From Entrophospora sp. SA101 (taxonomy: Eukaryota; Glomeromycota; Glomeromycetes; Entrophosporales; Entrophosporaceae): DNA of 40,995 nucleotides. The stretch is taken from NCBI GenBank assembly GCA_958430865.1, contig CAUDNR010004312.1:83682-124676 (forward strand), in the 5' to 3' direction. The stretch's first letter is position 1; each line of letters begins with the position of its first letter. The notes beneath the pieces are model-generated. The model saw nothing but the letters and a program-made list of their open reading frames with translations, was not told where the DNA came from and made no database searches. The translations under genes were made by a program, and so were the position numbers. Below are positions 22,244-32,861 of the stretch, piece after piece.

Positions 22244-23902
22244 ATGTTTTCAAGATTTTCGAGTCAAACTGCAAAAAAAACTATTAAGCAGTGGGTTAAG
22301 GTCACCCCTAAACGGGTTAGCAAACATATATAATATATTTCTTTTCATATAGGGGTTTTTTTTCAGTTAAATAATTAAAATTCTGGATGAATAGACACGG
22401 AATATAACGGGTACTTCTACTACATCTAAGTCGGTTCGTATTTATACAATGAAAACTTTATTTTTTGAAGTCTAGGTAGTTACTGTTAATTGTAACAATG
22501 TTCTATGCATTCGGAACGAAAAAATTTCAAAATAATATTAATTATTACGGATATTATGCAAAAAAAATTTTCAAGGAAAATCGTTGTGAAAATTTAATAA
22601 TTTTGAATTTTCTTTTTTTTTATATAAACGAAAATCTCTTTGATAGTATACAAAATTCATAGCTGCCCCAGCATTGGCAGCAACAACAACAGTTGGTATT
22701 GGTTGTTACCTTTATTTTAATCCAATTCATGCTAATATGGCTGAAGAAGGTCTTCATCCACCTTCATATCCTTGGATTCATCGTAGTCCTTTCAATACCT
22801 TTGACCATGCTAGGTGAGATTTTTTGTGATATTTAAAAAGTTAAAAATATATCAATCCTTTTAAAGCATTTGAATCAACACATATTTTTTTGATTAGAAT
22901 TGATGGTTAATTAGATTGATTGCTCTTTCTATATCTATGTTTATAAAAACAATTTGGAACTAAATAAAAGCATCCGTCGTGGTTATCAAGTTTATAGAGA
23001 AGTTTGTTCTGCGTGTCATTCTCTTGAACGTGTTGCTTGGCGTCATTTAGTAGGTGTGTCACACAGTGAAGAGGAAGTGAAAGCAATGGCCGAGGAAGTA
23101 GAATACAATGATGGTCCTAATGATATTGGTGAATATTATCAAAGGCCAGGAAGGCTTTCTGATTACATGCCACGCCCTTACCCAAATGATGAGGCTGCTC
23201 GTGCTTCTAATGGAGGAGCTCTTCCACCAGATCTTTCATTAATTATTAATGCACGTGAACATGGTTCAGTATGTATTATTATTACATTTTATATTAATTG
23301 TGAAATTTCAAATTCATGTTTGTTTGTTTCTTTGTTTGTTTACTTATTTATTTATTTATTAAAAATTTCAGGATTATTTATTTGCTCTTCTAACTGGTTA
23401 TGTTGATCCACCAGCTGGTATTGAAATTCGTGAAGGTCTTTATTACAACCCTTATTTCCCTGGTGGATCTATTGCAATGGCCAGGGCTTTGCATGATGGC
23501 TTAATTGAATATGAAGATGGTATATTTGAATAGTATTAAAGAAAATTTTCTTTACAAGTTACTTTACTACTGTGATGCTTAATCATTATCAACTTTAAAT
23601 TATACAGGAACACCAGCCACTACATCACAAATGGCAAAAGATGTTACAACTTTCTTAAATTGGGCAGCAGAACCTGAACATGATGCTCGTAAGAAAATGG
23701 GACTTAAAGCAATAGCAATTTTATCAATAATGTTGGCACTTTCTGTTTACCTAAAACGTTGGAAATGGACTACTATTAAATCCAGAAAGATTTTGTATGT
23801 ATCGTTATCAATTATCAAAATTATTTTGTGTCATCATCATTTAATTAAAAAATTTTCTTTACCTCTTTTTATTTATTTAGATATGCACCACCTAATAAAT
23901 GA
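22244..23902 (+). CDS. CYT1: Cytochrome c1, heme subunit of the bc1 complex
   Basis: Six exons join in frame to 297 aa: 22244-22315, 22647-22813, 22971-23268, 23372-23519, 23608-23794 and 23881-23902. Cytochrome c1 passes electrons from the Rieske protein to cytochrome c on the outer face of the inner mitochondrial membrane. A basic presequence (1-24) is followed by hydrophobic [19 protein letters not shown], the usual bipartite sorting signal. Covalent heme site CSACH (Cys 92, Cys 95, His 96); [14 protein letters not shown] (157-170); axial Met in [11 protein letters not shown] (about 215); a C-terminal membrane anchor (about 262-278) and a basic tail ending YAPPNK. Exon 2 begins at TAT after GATAG; a nearer AG would break the frame. 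The length is normal and no lesions are present. Confidence 0.96.
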
Positions 23903-24856
23903 AACTTTCATACGAAAAATATTAAAATAAAAATTTTTTTGAAAGAACAATTAGATTTTTAAATAAAATTCTTGGTGAGAGAATATTAGCAATTGATATA
24001 GTATTATTTAATATTTCCATTAATTAATTATATAGGTTTTTTTTTTAAATCTTATATAATAAAAGATTTTTTTGAAAAAGTTCATCATACTTATTATTAT
24101 TAACAATTGGAAAAACATATATAATGAATGATCAATTATTTTGTTAAATCTCCCCGATCAGGGGAGATTCCTCCCATAGGATCTCTTTGATATGGTTCAG
24201 ATCATCTAATTAATTTCTTATATATAGTAACATTCAAAAATATTAAAACAAAATCATTTTCAAAAAAGTTAACTGATAAATTTATTGTTCATGACTCAAG
24301 CAAGCTCCAAAACTTATTGACTTAAATTAAAAAAATTGCTGAGCCATACATTAGTACTGATCTATATATTTACTTTAACATAGTATCACCAATTATTATT
24401 TGGAAGAGTGTATGAATTGATAAATTTATGATTATGTGGATCAGAATGAATTCGCTATTATTACTAACGAATTAGTTTTTATTAGCAAACAAAGTTAAAG
24501 TTATTAAAACTTTATCACAAAGTTATTTTACAAATATGTCAAATCTACACAATTAATTTAATTAGTAATGGTTTCAACATAAGACTTTGTTTCTCACGTT
24601 ATTTTATTTCTTCAACATATTATTATGTTTTCAACACCACTTTATGCTTTACACATAAATACATGTCTCTGGTGTAATTACAACTTTATGTCTTATCCAT
24701 AAAGTAATGCTTTAAACAAGCATGATATTGTGCTTTAGACATGCTAATCCCTACTAAATAATTATGATATTATATGAAATAAATAAATAATGAAGAATAA
24801 AATTTATTTTACTTGGTCCTTTGGAAAGAAAAAACTTGCATCAATACAGAAAAATT
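23903..24856. other. 3' region of cytochrome c1 and AT-rich spacer
   Basis: No gene was recognised. The only striking structure is the GC-rich hairpin at 24147-24169. Several AAATAAA/AATAAA-like words follow the stop codon and could serve polyadenylation. Confidence 0.45.
24147..24169. other. Perfect 9-bp stem hairpin in AT-rich DNA
   Basis: AATCTCCCC, then loop GATCA, then GGGGAGATT. The stem is perfect and unusually GC-rich for this region. It lies 245 bp after the cytochrome c1 stop codon on the same strand. It could be an RNA hairpin or the core of a small palindromic element. No function is claimed. Confidence 0.6.
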
Positions 24857-25150
24857 AAGAATTGGAATCCCCTTCTGATGAATTGTTGAATGAATGTGCA
24901 ATTTATTGTGGTGTACAAGTGGATTAATCGGTGATGCAGATTTGATAAGTATTGGATAAATCTTCAAGATCAATTACCAATTCTTTCTAAAATTCTCTGA
25001 AATATATGGTTGCCTATATCTAGCTGTAGTGCAGAAAGAAGTGTCTCACTTTATAAGAATATTTTAGATAGTAATAAACAAAATTCTCTAAATATGATAT
25101 ATTATAATAAAATAATAATTTCCAATTTAATTTTTCAATTAATTAATTAA
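24857..25150 (+). pseudogene. hAT transposase relic (C-terminal dimerisation domain)
   Basis: From 24947 the plus strand reads YWINLQDQLPILSKIL, a TGA, NIWLPISSCSAERSVSLYKN, then NSLNMIYYN. This is the hAT family dimerisation domain: a 'W....FP.LS..A...L.IP.SSA..ER.FS' core followed by 'L..N'. An upstream piece, ESPSDELLNECAIYCGV (24863 on), belongs to the same frame family. The rest of the transposase is not recognisable, and the stop and a frame change show decay. No terminal repeats were assigned. Confidence 0.75.
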
Positions 25151-25376
25151 TTAATAAATAAGTTTTTAAACTTAATGTTTTGATATATAGGAGAATCAAG
25201 CAGAAATACAATCTTTTCGAATAATAATGGATTCAATTTTGTTCGTTTGGCTGTCATTGTGTTTCCAGTTTCACTAAACACAGTCAACCTTGTCACAGCG
25301 AATGAACACATAAGAAATTTTATTTAAAATCTGTTGTGGAAAGATTACAGTCGCATGACATTTCCCGCCGCGTAGT

Positions 25377-25870
25377 AAAATTCGAATTTACATAGTAATA
25401 GTAATAGTAATAGTGAAATTTTATAATCGAATGTCTTCACACTCTCGTTTGATACCCTTTCTGTGAGCAAATTTGAGATATAACTTCTTTATCATATATA
25501 TCTATCTGCTTTATGAAAATTTTTAAAGCAGGTTGTTAATAAAACCGAAAATAATCTGACCCTCAAAGTCAAATTTTGCCTTTATAATCGTATATGTAGA
25601 AATTGGTTTGGCGCGTCCAAAAGTAGAAATAAATGTCCAAATATTACATTATTATGAATATTTACAGACTCTTGATCACTTTAGGTATGTCTTTTATAGT
25701 AAAAATCATTTATTTTAAAAATCAATAATATTAAAAAGATAATATTATATAAAATATGGTTTATGGTTTTTTATAAATAGACATTAAAAATTCCTTTTAT
25801 GTTTTATTCCTACAATGATAAATGTAATTAATAATGATCAAGTATTATTAGCAAGCAACTATAATGATAC
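25377..25870. repeat. Dispersed direct repeat, copy 1
   Basis: Starts AAAATTCGAATTTACATAGT and continues closely similar to 27247-27690, with shared words such as AAGCAGGTTGTTAATAAA and ATGTCCAAATATTACATTA. The best-matching part is about 340 bp; weaker similarity continues to AGCAAGCAACTATAATGAT. A 63-codon ORF at 25815-26006 overlaps the end and has no recognised content. Confidence 0.75.
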
Positions 25871-27246
25871 CAGGAAAAGGAGAAGAGAGATGACAATAGA
25901 TGCAAAAATGTTGGTTTTTTGTATATTAATATTATTGAATTTACATGGTATTTTGTTACCATCATTACCATTTTCATCATTTGATATAGTAATAAATTAT
26001 TATTAATAGAATTAACTTTTTTTTATATATAGGATTTTACATTAGACAATACCTTTTTTTATAAAATTCCAAAACAATGATCACATAAATTTTTCAGAAT
26101 AGATTGTGACGAGCCTTTAATAATTTATATGTAACTATTAGTTATTTCTATGTCATAATACACTTTAGGTTTCTACCTTGTTGTGGAATTTTAAATCATT
26201 CAAGAATTCCAGAAATTGAGAGCCTTCTAATAAAGTGGTGTTTTTATTTCAATTGGTCCAGTATTTTGTTAATTAATCAAATCAAAGAATTTTAATGTGA
26301 ATGGTTAATTGCCAACGATCTTTAAAGTTTACATAATAACAACATACGATTTTTTTTGGTTGATGAATGATGAAAGTTTAGCTTTCAAATGAATCAATTT
26401 ATTTCAAGAATATTACAAATTTTTTTAAAAAAATCCAAGACTATTTTTTATACATCAATAGAGCAACAATACTAGTTAGTTATATAATTACTAATACATA
26501 ATTTATCCCAACAATCAATTCACCAAAACATCATTAAATGATTAAATGATAAAAAAAAAATTATATTTTTAACATCGTCACCCAAGGCTTCCTGAATTCC
26601 ATTAAGTTTTCTATTATGACACGCCATCCAAGTCTCCAGATGTTATAAAATTTAAAAAAAAATTTTAAATTTTTCTAAAATATTCATTGCCGAGACAACC
26701 GAGACGAGACAACCAGAATAGACAACCGAGACCAGCTCACTCCATATAATTCCATGCTTTTATGTAACCTTCTTTGAAAGTATGGTCCATTTCTTTTCCT
26801 TTGTTCCTGGCATTTTTCTGCGAAATGACCGTCGTCGAAGCACTTGAAATATTTATTTATAATTCTTTTTGTCATTGATTGCTACTCCCGCATGAGAAGA
26901 GCATAGTGGAAGTTTGTCGTTACACGAAATGTTATACAGAACCCATTACTCCTGAAACTTCACCAGTATATAATTGTTACCCATCTAAATTGGATATCAA
27001 GTTCAGATCCAATTCAAATCCAGTTTATCACTTACTTTTTATTGCCAGAATGTTTGGCGTGTATTTTAAAGCTACATTGCACAATATAAAAAATTAGTGT
27101 AACATTTTAAATTTCCACTATGCTCATGAGAAGCCTAAATTGTTGTTATTTGTGTTACAGCTGCTACCAGCAGGAGCAATAGTGGTCATTTGATTTCATT
27201 GGCTAAACTTTGCGACGATCTCCCTTCCAGGGAAAGAAATTTAGTT
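25871..27246. other. Region between the two direct repeat copies
   Basis: No supported gene. Two short ORFs occur: minus 26875-26684, whose KCFDDGHFAEKC loosely recalls a decayed CCHC zinc knuckle, and plus 26879-27097, a 72-codon frame without recognised content. Whether the flanking direct repeats and this interior form one old element is not decidable here. Confidence 0.35.
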
Positions 27247-27690
27247 AAAATTCGAATTTACATAGTAATAGTAATAGTGAAATTTTATAATCGAATGTCT
27301 TCACACCCTCGTTTGATACCCTTGCTGTGTAGTAACCACCACCAAGTTTGAGATATAACTTCTTTATCATATGTATCTATCTGATTTATGAAAATTTTTA
27401 AAGCAGGTTGTTAATAAACCGAAAATAATCTGACTCTCAAAGTCAAATTTTGCCTTTATATTCATTTTGTTTGACGCGTCCAATCGCAAGTATAGGTAGA
27501 AATAAATGTCCAAATATTACATTATTATGAATATTTACAGATTCTTGATCACTTTGGTATGTCTTTTATAACAAAATCGTTTATTTAAAAGTAAATATAA
27601 TAAATAAATACTGTAGATACAGTATTAAATTTTTCTTTACCTATATACATAAATAATGATTAGAATAATAAACAAGCAACAATAATGATT
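27247..27690. repeat. Dispersed direct repeat, copy 2
   Basis: Second copy of the 25377-25870 family in the same orientation. It carries one fewer TAGTAA unit near its start and an insertion TAGTAACCACCACCA-like relative to copy 1. Its GACGCGTCCAATCGCAAGTAT variant is closer to the third, shorter copy at 28560 than to copy 1. Confidence 0.75.
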
Positions 27691-27759
27691 AAATTAAAAG
27701 GTGTTTTATCTCTGACTTTATTTATTTAATTATTTATCATAGCGATATTATTAAATATA

Positions 27760-28082
27760 AGTTAAAATAAGAGAAATTTATATACAATAAATATAACTAT
27801 TGAATGATTGATAAAACGTTCGTCAGTATATTTTGCAAACTTTGTAAATCTTGTCCTTAACGCTTCGATCCTACACAAACTATTGAATAATTGATAAACG
27901 TTCATTTTTGTAAAACTTGCTTTGCAAACTTCATAGATCTTGTCCTTAACGCTTAATTCGATCACTCCTATACAACTATTGAATAATTGATAAAACGTTT
28001 GTTAATATATTTTGTTCATAGATCTTGTCCTTAACGCTTACTTCGATCACTCCTGCTCAAACTATTGAATAATTGATAAAAC
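27760..28082. repeat. Degenerate tandem repeat of about 82-97 bp
   Basis: Three head-to-tail units (about 27816-27897, 27898-27994 and 27995-28081) share CTTGTCCTTAACGCTT and CTATTGAATAATTGATAAA. The first part is also present inverted at 20364-20520, and a diverged relative appears near 28985-29065. ORFs through these units are a by-product of the repeat. Confidence 0.75.
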
Positions 28083-28559
28083 AAACAATTTATACATTAT
28101 TTACTATTTATTTATATATAAATAAAATAATAATTAATAATCATTAATGAAAATTTAATCAATATAAAACAAACACTAATAAAATACCTTTTAGTTTTTG
28201 CTGAATCCCACCTACATAAAATTCATGACTATTAAATTTCTATAAAATAGTTTTTCGTTGACCTTTCTAAAACTTTATTAACCAATACCCCATAAAGTAA
28301 TGGTCATATGAAAGCTTAAAGTATTTTACACCCTCTCTTTTACTGTCAAGTCTTTTAAAGCGATATTGAGAAATAATCTGAGCTTTGAAGTGAAAAAGTA
28401 ATGCCGTCTTTGAATAGCCGTGAATCAATCTAGAGAAGACCTTTCAGTACGAAAAGATATTCATTAGAAAGCTTTAATGGAGTAATTTCATTTTATTCCA
28501 ACAACGAAGTTTGTGTTTATTATAAAATAAAAAATAACGAAAAAGTTTCATGTCACACG

Positions 28560-28760
28560 ACTAATAGTAATAGTAAAATTTTATTATTATAAAATTTTGT
28601 TTGACGCGTCCAATTGCAAGTATAAGTAGAAATAAATGTAAATAATTATATTGTTATGAGTATTTATACGTTTAAAAACTTTTCTTTTACATTTTATTTC
28701 TACATAAATAATAACGATTAATAACAATAATATAATATTATTAAAATGCGTCAACGAATT
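28560..28760. repeat. Dispersed direct repeat, copy 3 (partial)
   Basis: Contains AATAGTAATAGTAAAATTTT, then TTGTTTGACGCGTCCAATTG and AAGTAGAAATAAATG, matching the middle and end of copies 1 and 2. The central part is deleted here, although a related piece lies upstream near 28330-28400. Confidence 0.6.
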
Positions 28761-29863
28761 GCGATTTAAAAGGTCGATATTAAATAACATCACTGTATAT
28801 TAACTATAAATAAGTTTTGAATATGACGTGCAATAGAATCAGGCTTTCTTTTGAATCTAAGATCACTCAATTCGATCAAGTATTCAGCGAGATACAAAAT
28901 ATATGGTAATTGGTAAAGAACTATTGCGTTTTTTTTTTTTTGAATTTTAAATACTTAAATGGCATTTTCAAATAAATAATCAAACCCGTCCACCATACAA
29001 CTAGATAAAACATTCATCAAGTATAAATATTTTTATAAAACTCGCTTTCCAAGCTTGTAAATCTCATCTAGTGTTGTTAATTAGTTTTAAAGAGATTCAC
29101 AAAAAAAAGAGTTTGTAAAACCTTTTGTATGTGAAATCGAAATTTATAATTAAAATTTTGGAATTGAAAATTCACATAGATTTCATTTTCACGCACAACA
29201 AAACCCAAGTATATGGTAATATGTCCTTTTTAAATATTTATTTAATTAATATTATATATATATATATTTAGGAATGTAATAATTAAATTAAAAGGTATTT
29301 ACATGATTTCTTTTTCCAAAGGCTAATGGCTAAACGAAATCAGAAAGGATTGTTATGTGACCATATTTTATTTATCAAGAAAATAGGTAGCATCAAAAAT
29401 TCTAGTTTATATATTCCTGTAACAACAAATTATACTATTAATTATTAATTACTTTTTTTAGATCTGGTGGTGTACGATTAGAAAGAATTGTTACGTTAGT
29501 TATTATTATTATATTATTTATGTGACTACTATTATCCTTTTTTTTAAATCATTGATTTAATTTTTTAGAAAGCATGCAAACCAGCTTGTAGTAAGATAAA
29601 AAAAATTTCTAGTCTAGTCTTAATACTGTACATTACTTTCAAGTTAATTACAAATTCTGTTCAGAAATTCAAACAGAACATGAACTGGTGATTAACTCAA
29701 AGCTGTCAAATCACAGAGTAAATTTTTTACAGTGATACTAAATAATAGCACGTTTATATATTTATATTATAGTATAATAAAAGATTAATAAATTAAGCAA
29801 GATATTTTTTGTTTTTTATTATTATTATCAAATATTAAATATCTATAGGATATAGATCAATAT
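28761..29863. other. AT-rich spacer, nothing recognised
   Basis: A diverged relative of the 27.8-kb repeat lies near 28985-29065. No gene, RNA or element ends could be supported in the rest. Confidence 0.45.
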
Positions 29864-30058
29864 CTATATTACGACCACCATCACCACTACCGCTACGATT
29901 ACCACTACCACACCATAATCATAGCCGTTATTATTGTTGCTATTTCTATTATTATTATTGTTATTGTCATTATTATTGTCGTCACCATCGCAATTTATTA
30001 TCGTCGCCATAGTGATTATTATCGTCGCCATCACGATTGTTGTTGTTGTTGTTGTCAT
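29864..30058. repeat. Trinucleotide-rich low-complexity tract
   Basis: Imperfect runs of ATT, GTT, GTC and ACC triplets give a spurious 64-codon minus-strand ORF of Thr, Asn and Val. It looks like an expanded and mutated microsatellite, not a gene. Confidence 0.75.
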
Positions 30059-30117
30059 TGATATTGCTATTACGTGGTGGGTTCATTTTTGATATTAATG
30101 CGTGAAATGTGTGAAAT

Positions 30118-30198
30118 CAGGGTTGGCATATTGATGTAACATTCAGCCATGTTTAGTAATTTATTAATGGCAATGGACCAGTCAATTTACCAACCCTG
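30118..30198. mobile_element. Short relative of the hAT-type MITE
   Basis: Ends CAGGGTTGGCATATTGA and TCAATTTACCAACCCTG are inverted repeats. The interior shares TTATTAATGGCAATGGACCAGT with the element at 7487-7639. Flanks TGTGAAAT and TTGAAATA could be a decayed target duplication. At 81 bp it is a shortened copy. Confidence 0.7.
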
Positions 30199-30279
30199 TT
30201 GAAATAGATACTTATTTCAACAATCTACTACACCTGTGAAAAATTTCACATGAGGTTTAATTTCAAGTAACGTAATAAT

Positions 30280-31615
30280 ACATAGTTTTACATAAAATTC
30301 AAAAAGGAGGACCTGGAATTGTTAAATATGCTCAAGAACTTTTCTTTGTAAAAATTTGAGGAAATTATTGAATGGGAACATTCAATTAGGATAAAAACAA
30401 AAAGTCTTGTATTCAGAATGCTATACATTCTGATAAATGCGAAATGAGCATAGTGGACACTGTTGCAGATCACAAAAAAATGATCAACATAACATATGTT
30501 ATGGTGAAAGTTCTTGCAAAAGTTTGATTATAAAAGTGTGAGATAATTTTGATCTTGCTGATGATCTGGACTTAGAGAGGCTACAGCTATATTCTAGTGA
30601 AGTTTCAGAAGCAATGGGCTCTGTGTAACCACCTGCATATTATACAAATGACTGTTGCACAAAATGAGTGTCCATAGATATGATGATCTTCATGTCATTG
30701 CTCCAACAAGATTATCAGAAGATCAACAATGATTTTTTCATCTGAATCCTGTTTGAACCTATATTCTGTGGATACGATTTAAAAGTTACAGTTTAAAGTT
30801 GAATATAAGTGTTAATGGAACTAGTAAAAGACCTGATTTTGTATGTCACATAGATCCAATATTGAGTTCAGAAGCCAATAGATTTTATGAGGCTTCAAAG
30901 AAGCAAAGGGCAAAGAAAACTTGATCAATCAAAGAGATGGTTATTAATATATGTAATATATCTTATCATGAAACTATTTGTTTGTTTGTATACTTTTTAT
31001 ACTAATTAATTGAGTTGTTCATTTGAAAATTTGGGAGATACAATAGAATTTTTCATAATAGACCTCAAATATAATGGCATTTACAGGACATGATGGCCTT
31101 TCATGAAAACAAAAATTGTAATATACAGACCATCTGTTCTACTTTTAGTATCTATGTTGACACACTTGATTGCATTAAAGGTATGCAATGTGTCACATTT
31201 TTATCATTTGTTAATTTATGATATATTTTTTTGCACAACACCTTTGTATTTGAAAGAACAAGTGAAGCTTTCAGCTGAAAATTATAAAGTGCACACTATA
31301 GATGGGTGTCTAAACTAAATTATTTGGAAAATGTCTAAAATATAAATTAATTTAGACATTTAGACAATCATGGTCTCAATTGTCTAAAATGCTGAAATTG
31401 AATTTTTTATTGGATAATTTACTGAACTTTGTGGATTTTGTGTATATACACGTGACTTTTAGTTGTATTTAAAGCAAATCATTACTATTTATATTAATTT
31501 AGACATTTAGACATTTTTGTCTAAACGCCCATCTATAGTGCACACCAAATACTTTACACCATCAAGAAAGTCAACATACAAAAACTTTCAGTTTCTCACC
31601 AATTAAATATAAAGT
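30280..31615 (+). pseudogene. Decayed gene, possible PD-(D/E)XK-type family
   Basis: Ordered plus-strand pieces in several frames are seen. They include DLADDLDLERLQLYSSEVSE (about 30550-30610), MSVHRYDDLHVIAPTRLSED (from 30664), and NISVNGTSKRPDFVCHIDP followed by ILSSEANRFYEASKKQRAKK (about 30800-30922). Then come FIIDLKYNGIYRT, a TGA, and WPFMKTKIV (about 31050-31125). After an intron-like gap follow EQVKLSAENYKVHT and, beyond an inserted element, KYFTPSRKSTYKNF. 'RPDF...E' suggests the PD-(D/E)XK nuclease fold, and I recall intact relatives in Rhizophagus with an E-I-K motif; this is unverified. Stops, frame changes and loss of the lysine motif show decay. Confidence 0.5.
31296..31538. 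mobile_element. 243-bp inverted-repeat element inserted in a relic exon
   Basis: Ends are CTATAGATGGGTGTCTAAAC and, on the other strand, CTATAGATGGGCGTTTAGAC, a 20-bp terminal inverted repeat with a few differences. Additional GTCTAAAT words occur inside both ends. Perfect 6-bp direct repeats TGCACA flank it (31290-31295 and 31539-31544). Removing the element rejoins an open frame in the surrounding relic. A 6-bp duplication does not fit the common superfamilies well, so the class is left open. Confidence 0.75.
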
Positions 31616-31666
31616 AATAGGCTTTTAAATAGTTTATGCTGTTTGCAAAAATTTAATAGAAGTTTA

Positions 31667-31807
31667 TAGTCAGCGCTCGATATAGTGAAGTTTTGGCTAG
31701 TACAAATTTAAAAACTATCTGCGTTAATATCCAATAAAATACAATTTTTCTGAAGATAGTTTCCAAATTTGTACTAGCCAAAACTTCACTATATCAAGCG
31801 CCGACTG
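31667..31807. mobile_element. 141-bp Tc1/mariner-type MITE
   Basis: The left end TAGTCAGCGCTCGATATAGT and the right end, read on the minus strand as CAGTCGGCGCTTGATATAGT, begin an inverted repeat of about 55 bp. It extends through GAAGTTTTGGCTAGTACAAA on both sides. The element is flanked by TA dinucleotides (31665-31666, 31808-31809), the target duplication of Tc1/mariner elements. There is no coding capacity; only about 30 bp lie between the arms. Confidence 0.85.
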
Positions 31808-32861
31808 TATTAGATTTAGTATTATAATGTAAATAATAAAAAAAGACTTTTCATTGTGCAAACTAAACAGATCAATTTTAGGATCAACACAGCAAGTGTA
31901 TATTTTCAACGAAAGTCTCTTTAATTGAGTGTATATTTGAGCTCTGACAATAATGTTCACTTTGTCTGGCCTTGTTGCAGTATGCATATAATAATAACAT
32001 ACGATTTTGGTAAAGTTTTTTTTTGAAATTGAAAAGATTTTTATCCAAATAAGGTAGGTAAAGCAATTTTTATGTCATATGTTAAAACCCTTATACTAAT
32101 TTCATCCAATGCGGACGATTTTTTAGTAGATTACTGTCTTGCCCTTGAAAAATATTATTTCTGTCACATTGTATAATAAATGTCGGGATTGTTGATTTTC
32201 ATGACATCAAGCATTTCAATTACTAGACTTGTAGTACTTTAATCTGTTGAAACCATGGGAAGGAGGATGACCCATGGTCAGTTTTACACATACATATCAG
32301 TCATAGTTCGTTACGTACCTTGTAGCTTCCTTGAGATTTTATTCACATTGGATTACCTTTTTTAAATGTGAGAATTGCAAACAATATTAAAAAGAAATTT
32401 TTATAAAAATTCACTATGCCATATTAGTATATTTTGGCACCAAATAAAAACATTCTTTACAATAATAATTTTTTATTAAGAAAAATAAAATAAGAGTAAT
32501 TGAAGAGGAATATATATGTGTGTATATATATTTACAAAAAAAAACTATTATATATATATTTACAAAAAAAAAAATAAAATATATATATATATATATCAAA
32601 CAATAATGCCGAAAATTTTATTTATATATACAAAATATACAAAGGTATATTATTATTATATATAAATTTTATAAATTTTGAAAATAAAAAATTATTTTTT
32701 CTCTAAGGAAAAAAAAACTCAAAACTGCAGGCAGATAATATTAGAATATTAATTAATTGGTTAATAATAAATTATATATAAATGTTTTCTTATTCTAATC
32801 TAATTAATATATGTATAATATTTTTTTACAAAAAGAAAGGAATTTAAATCATCTTTCTTAA
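31808..32861. other. AT-rich spacer and 3' region of the NYN gene
   Basis: Contains AT microsatellites (about 32510-32605) and no supported gene. ORFs of 60-87 codons on the minus strand at 31724-32066 overlap the mariner MITE or read AT-rich DNA and are not credible. The 3' untranslated part of the minus-strand NYN gene should lie just below 32862. Confidence 0.45.

Noticed and set aside
22316..22646. Extra small exon in cytochrome c1 intron 1
   Set aside because: All three frames between plausible splice sites hit stops, and direct joining of 22315 to 22647 keeps the frame.
26684..26875. Zinc-knuckle-like KCFDDGHFAEKC on the minus strand as a retroelement gag
   Set aside because: Spacing does not fit C-x2-C-x4-H-x4-C without changes, and no reverse transcriptase or integrase fragments were seen nearby.
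29864..30058. 64-codon Thr/Asn/Val ORF
   Set aside because: It is produced by trinucleotide repeats.
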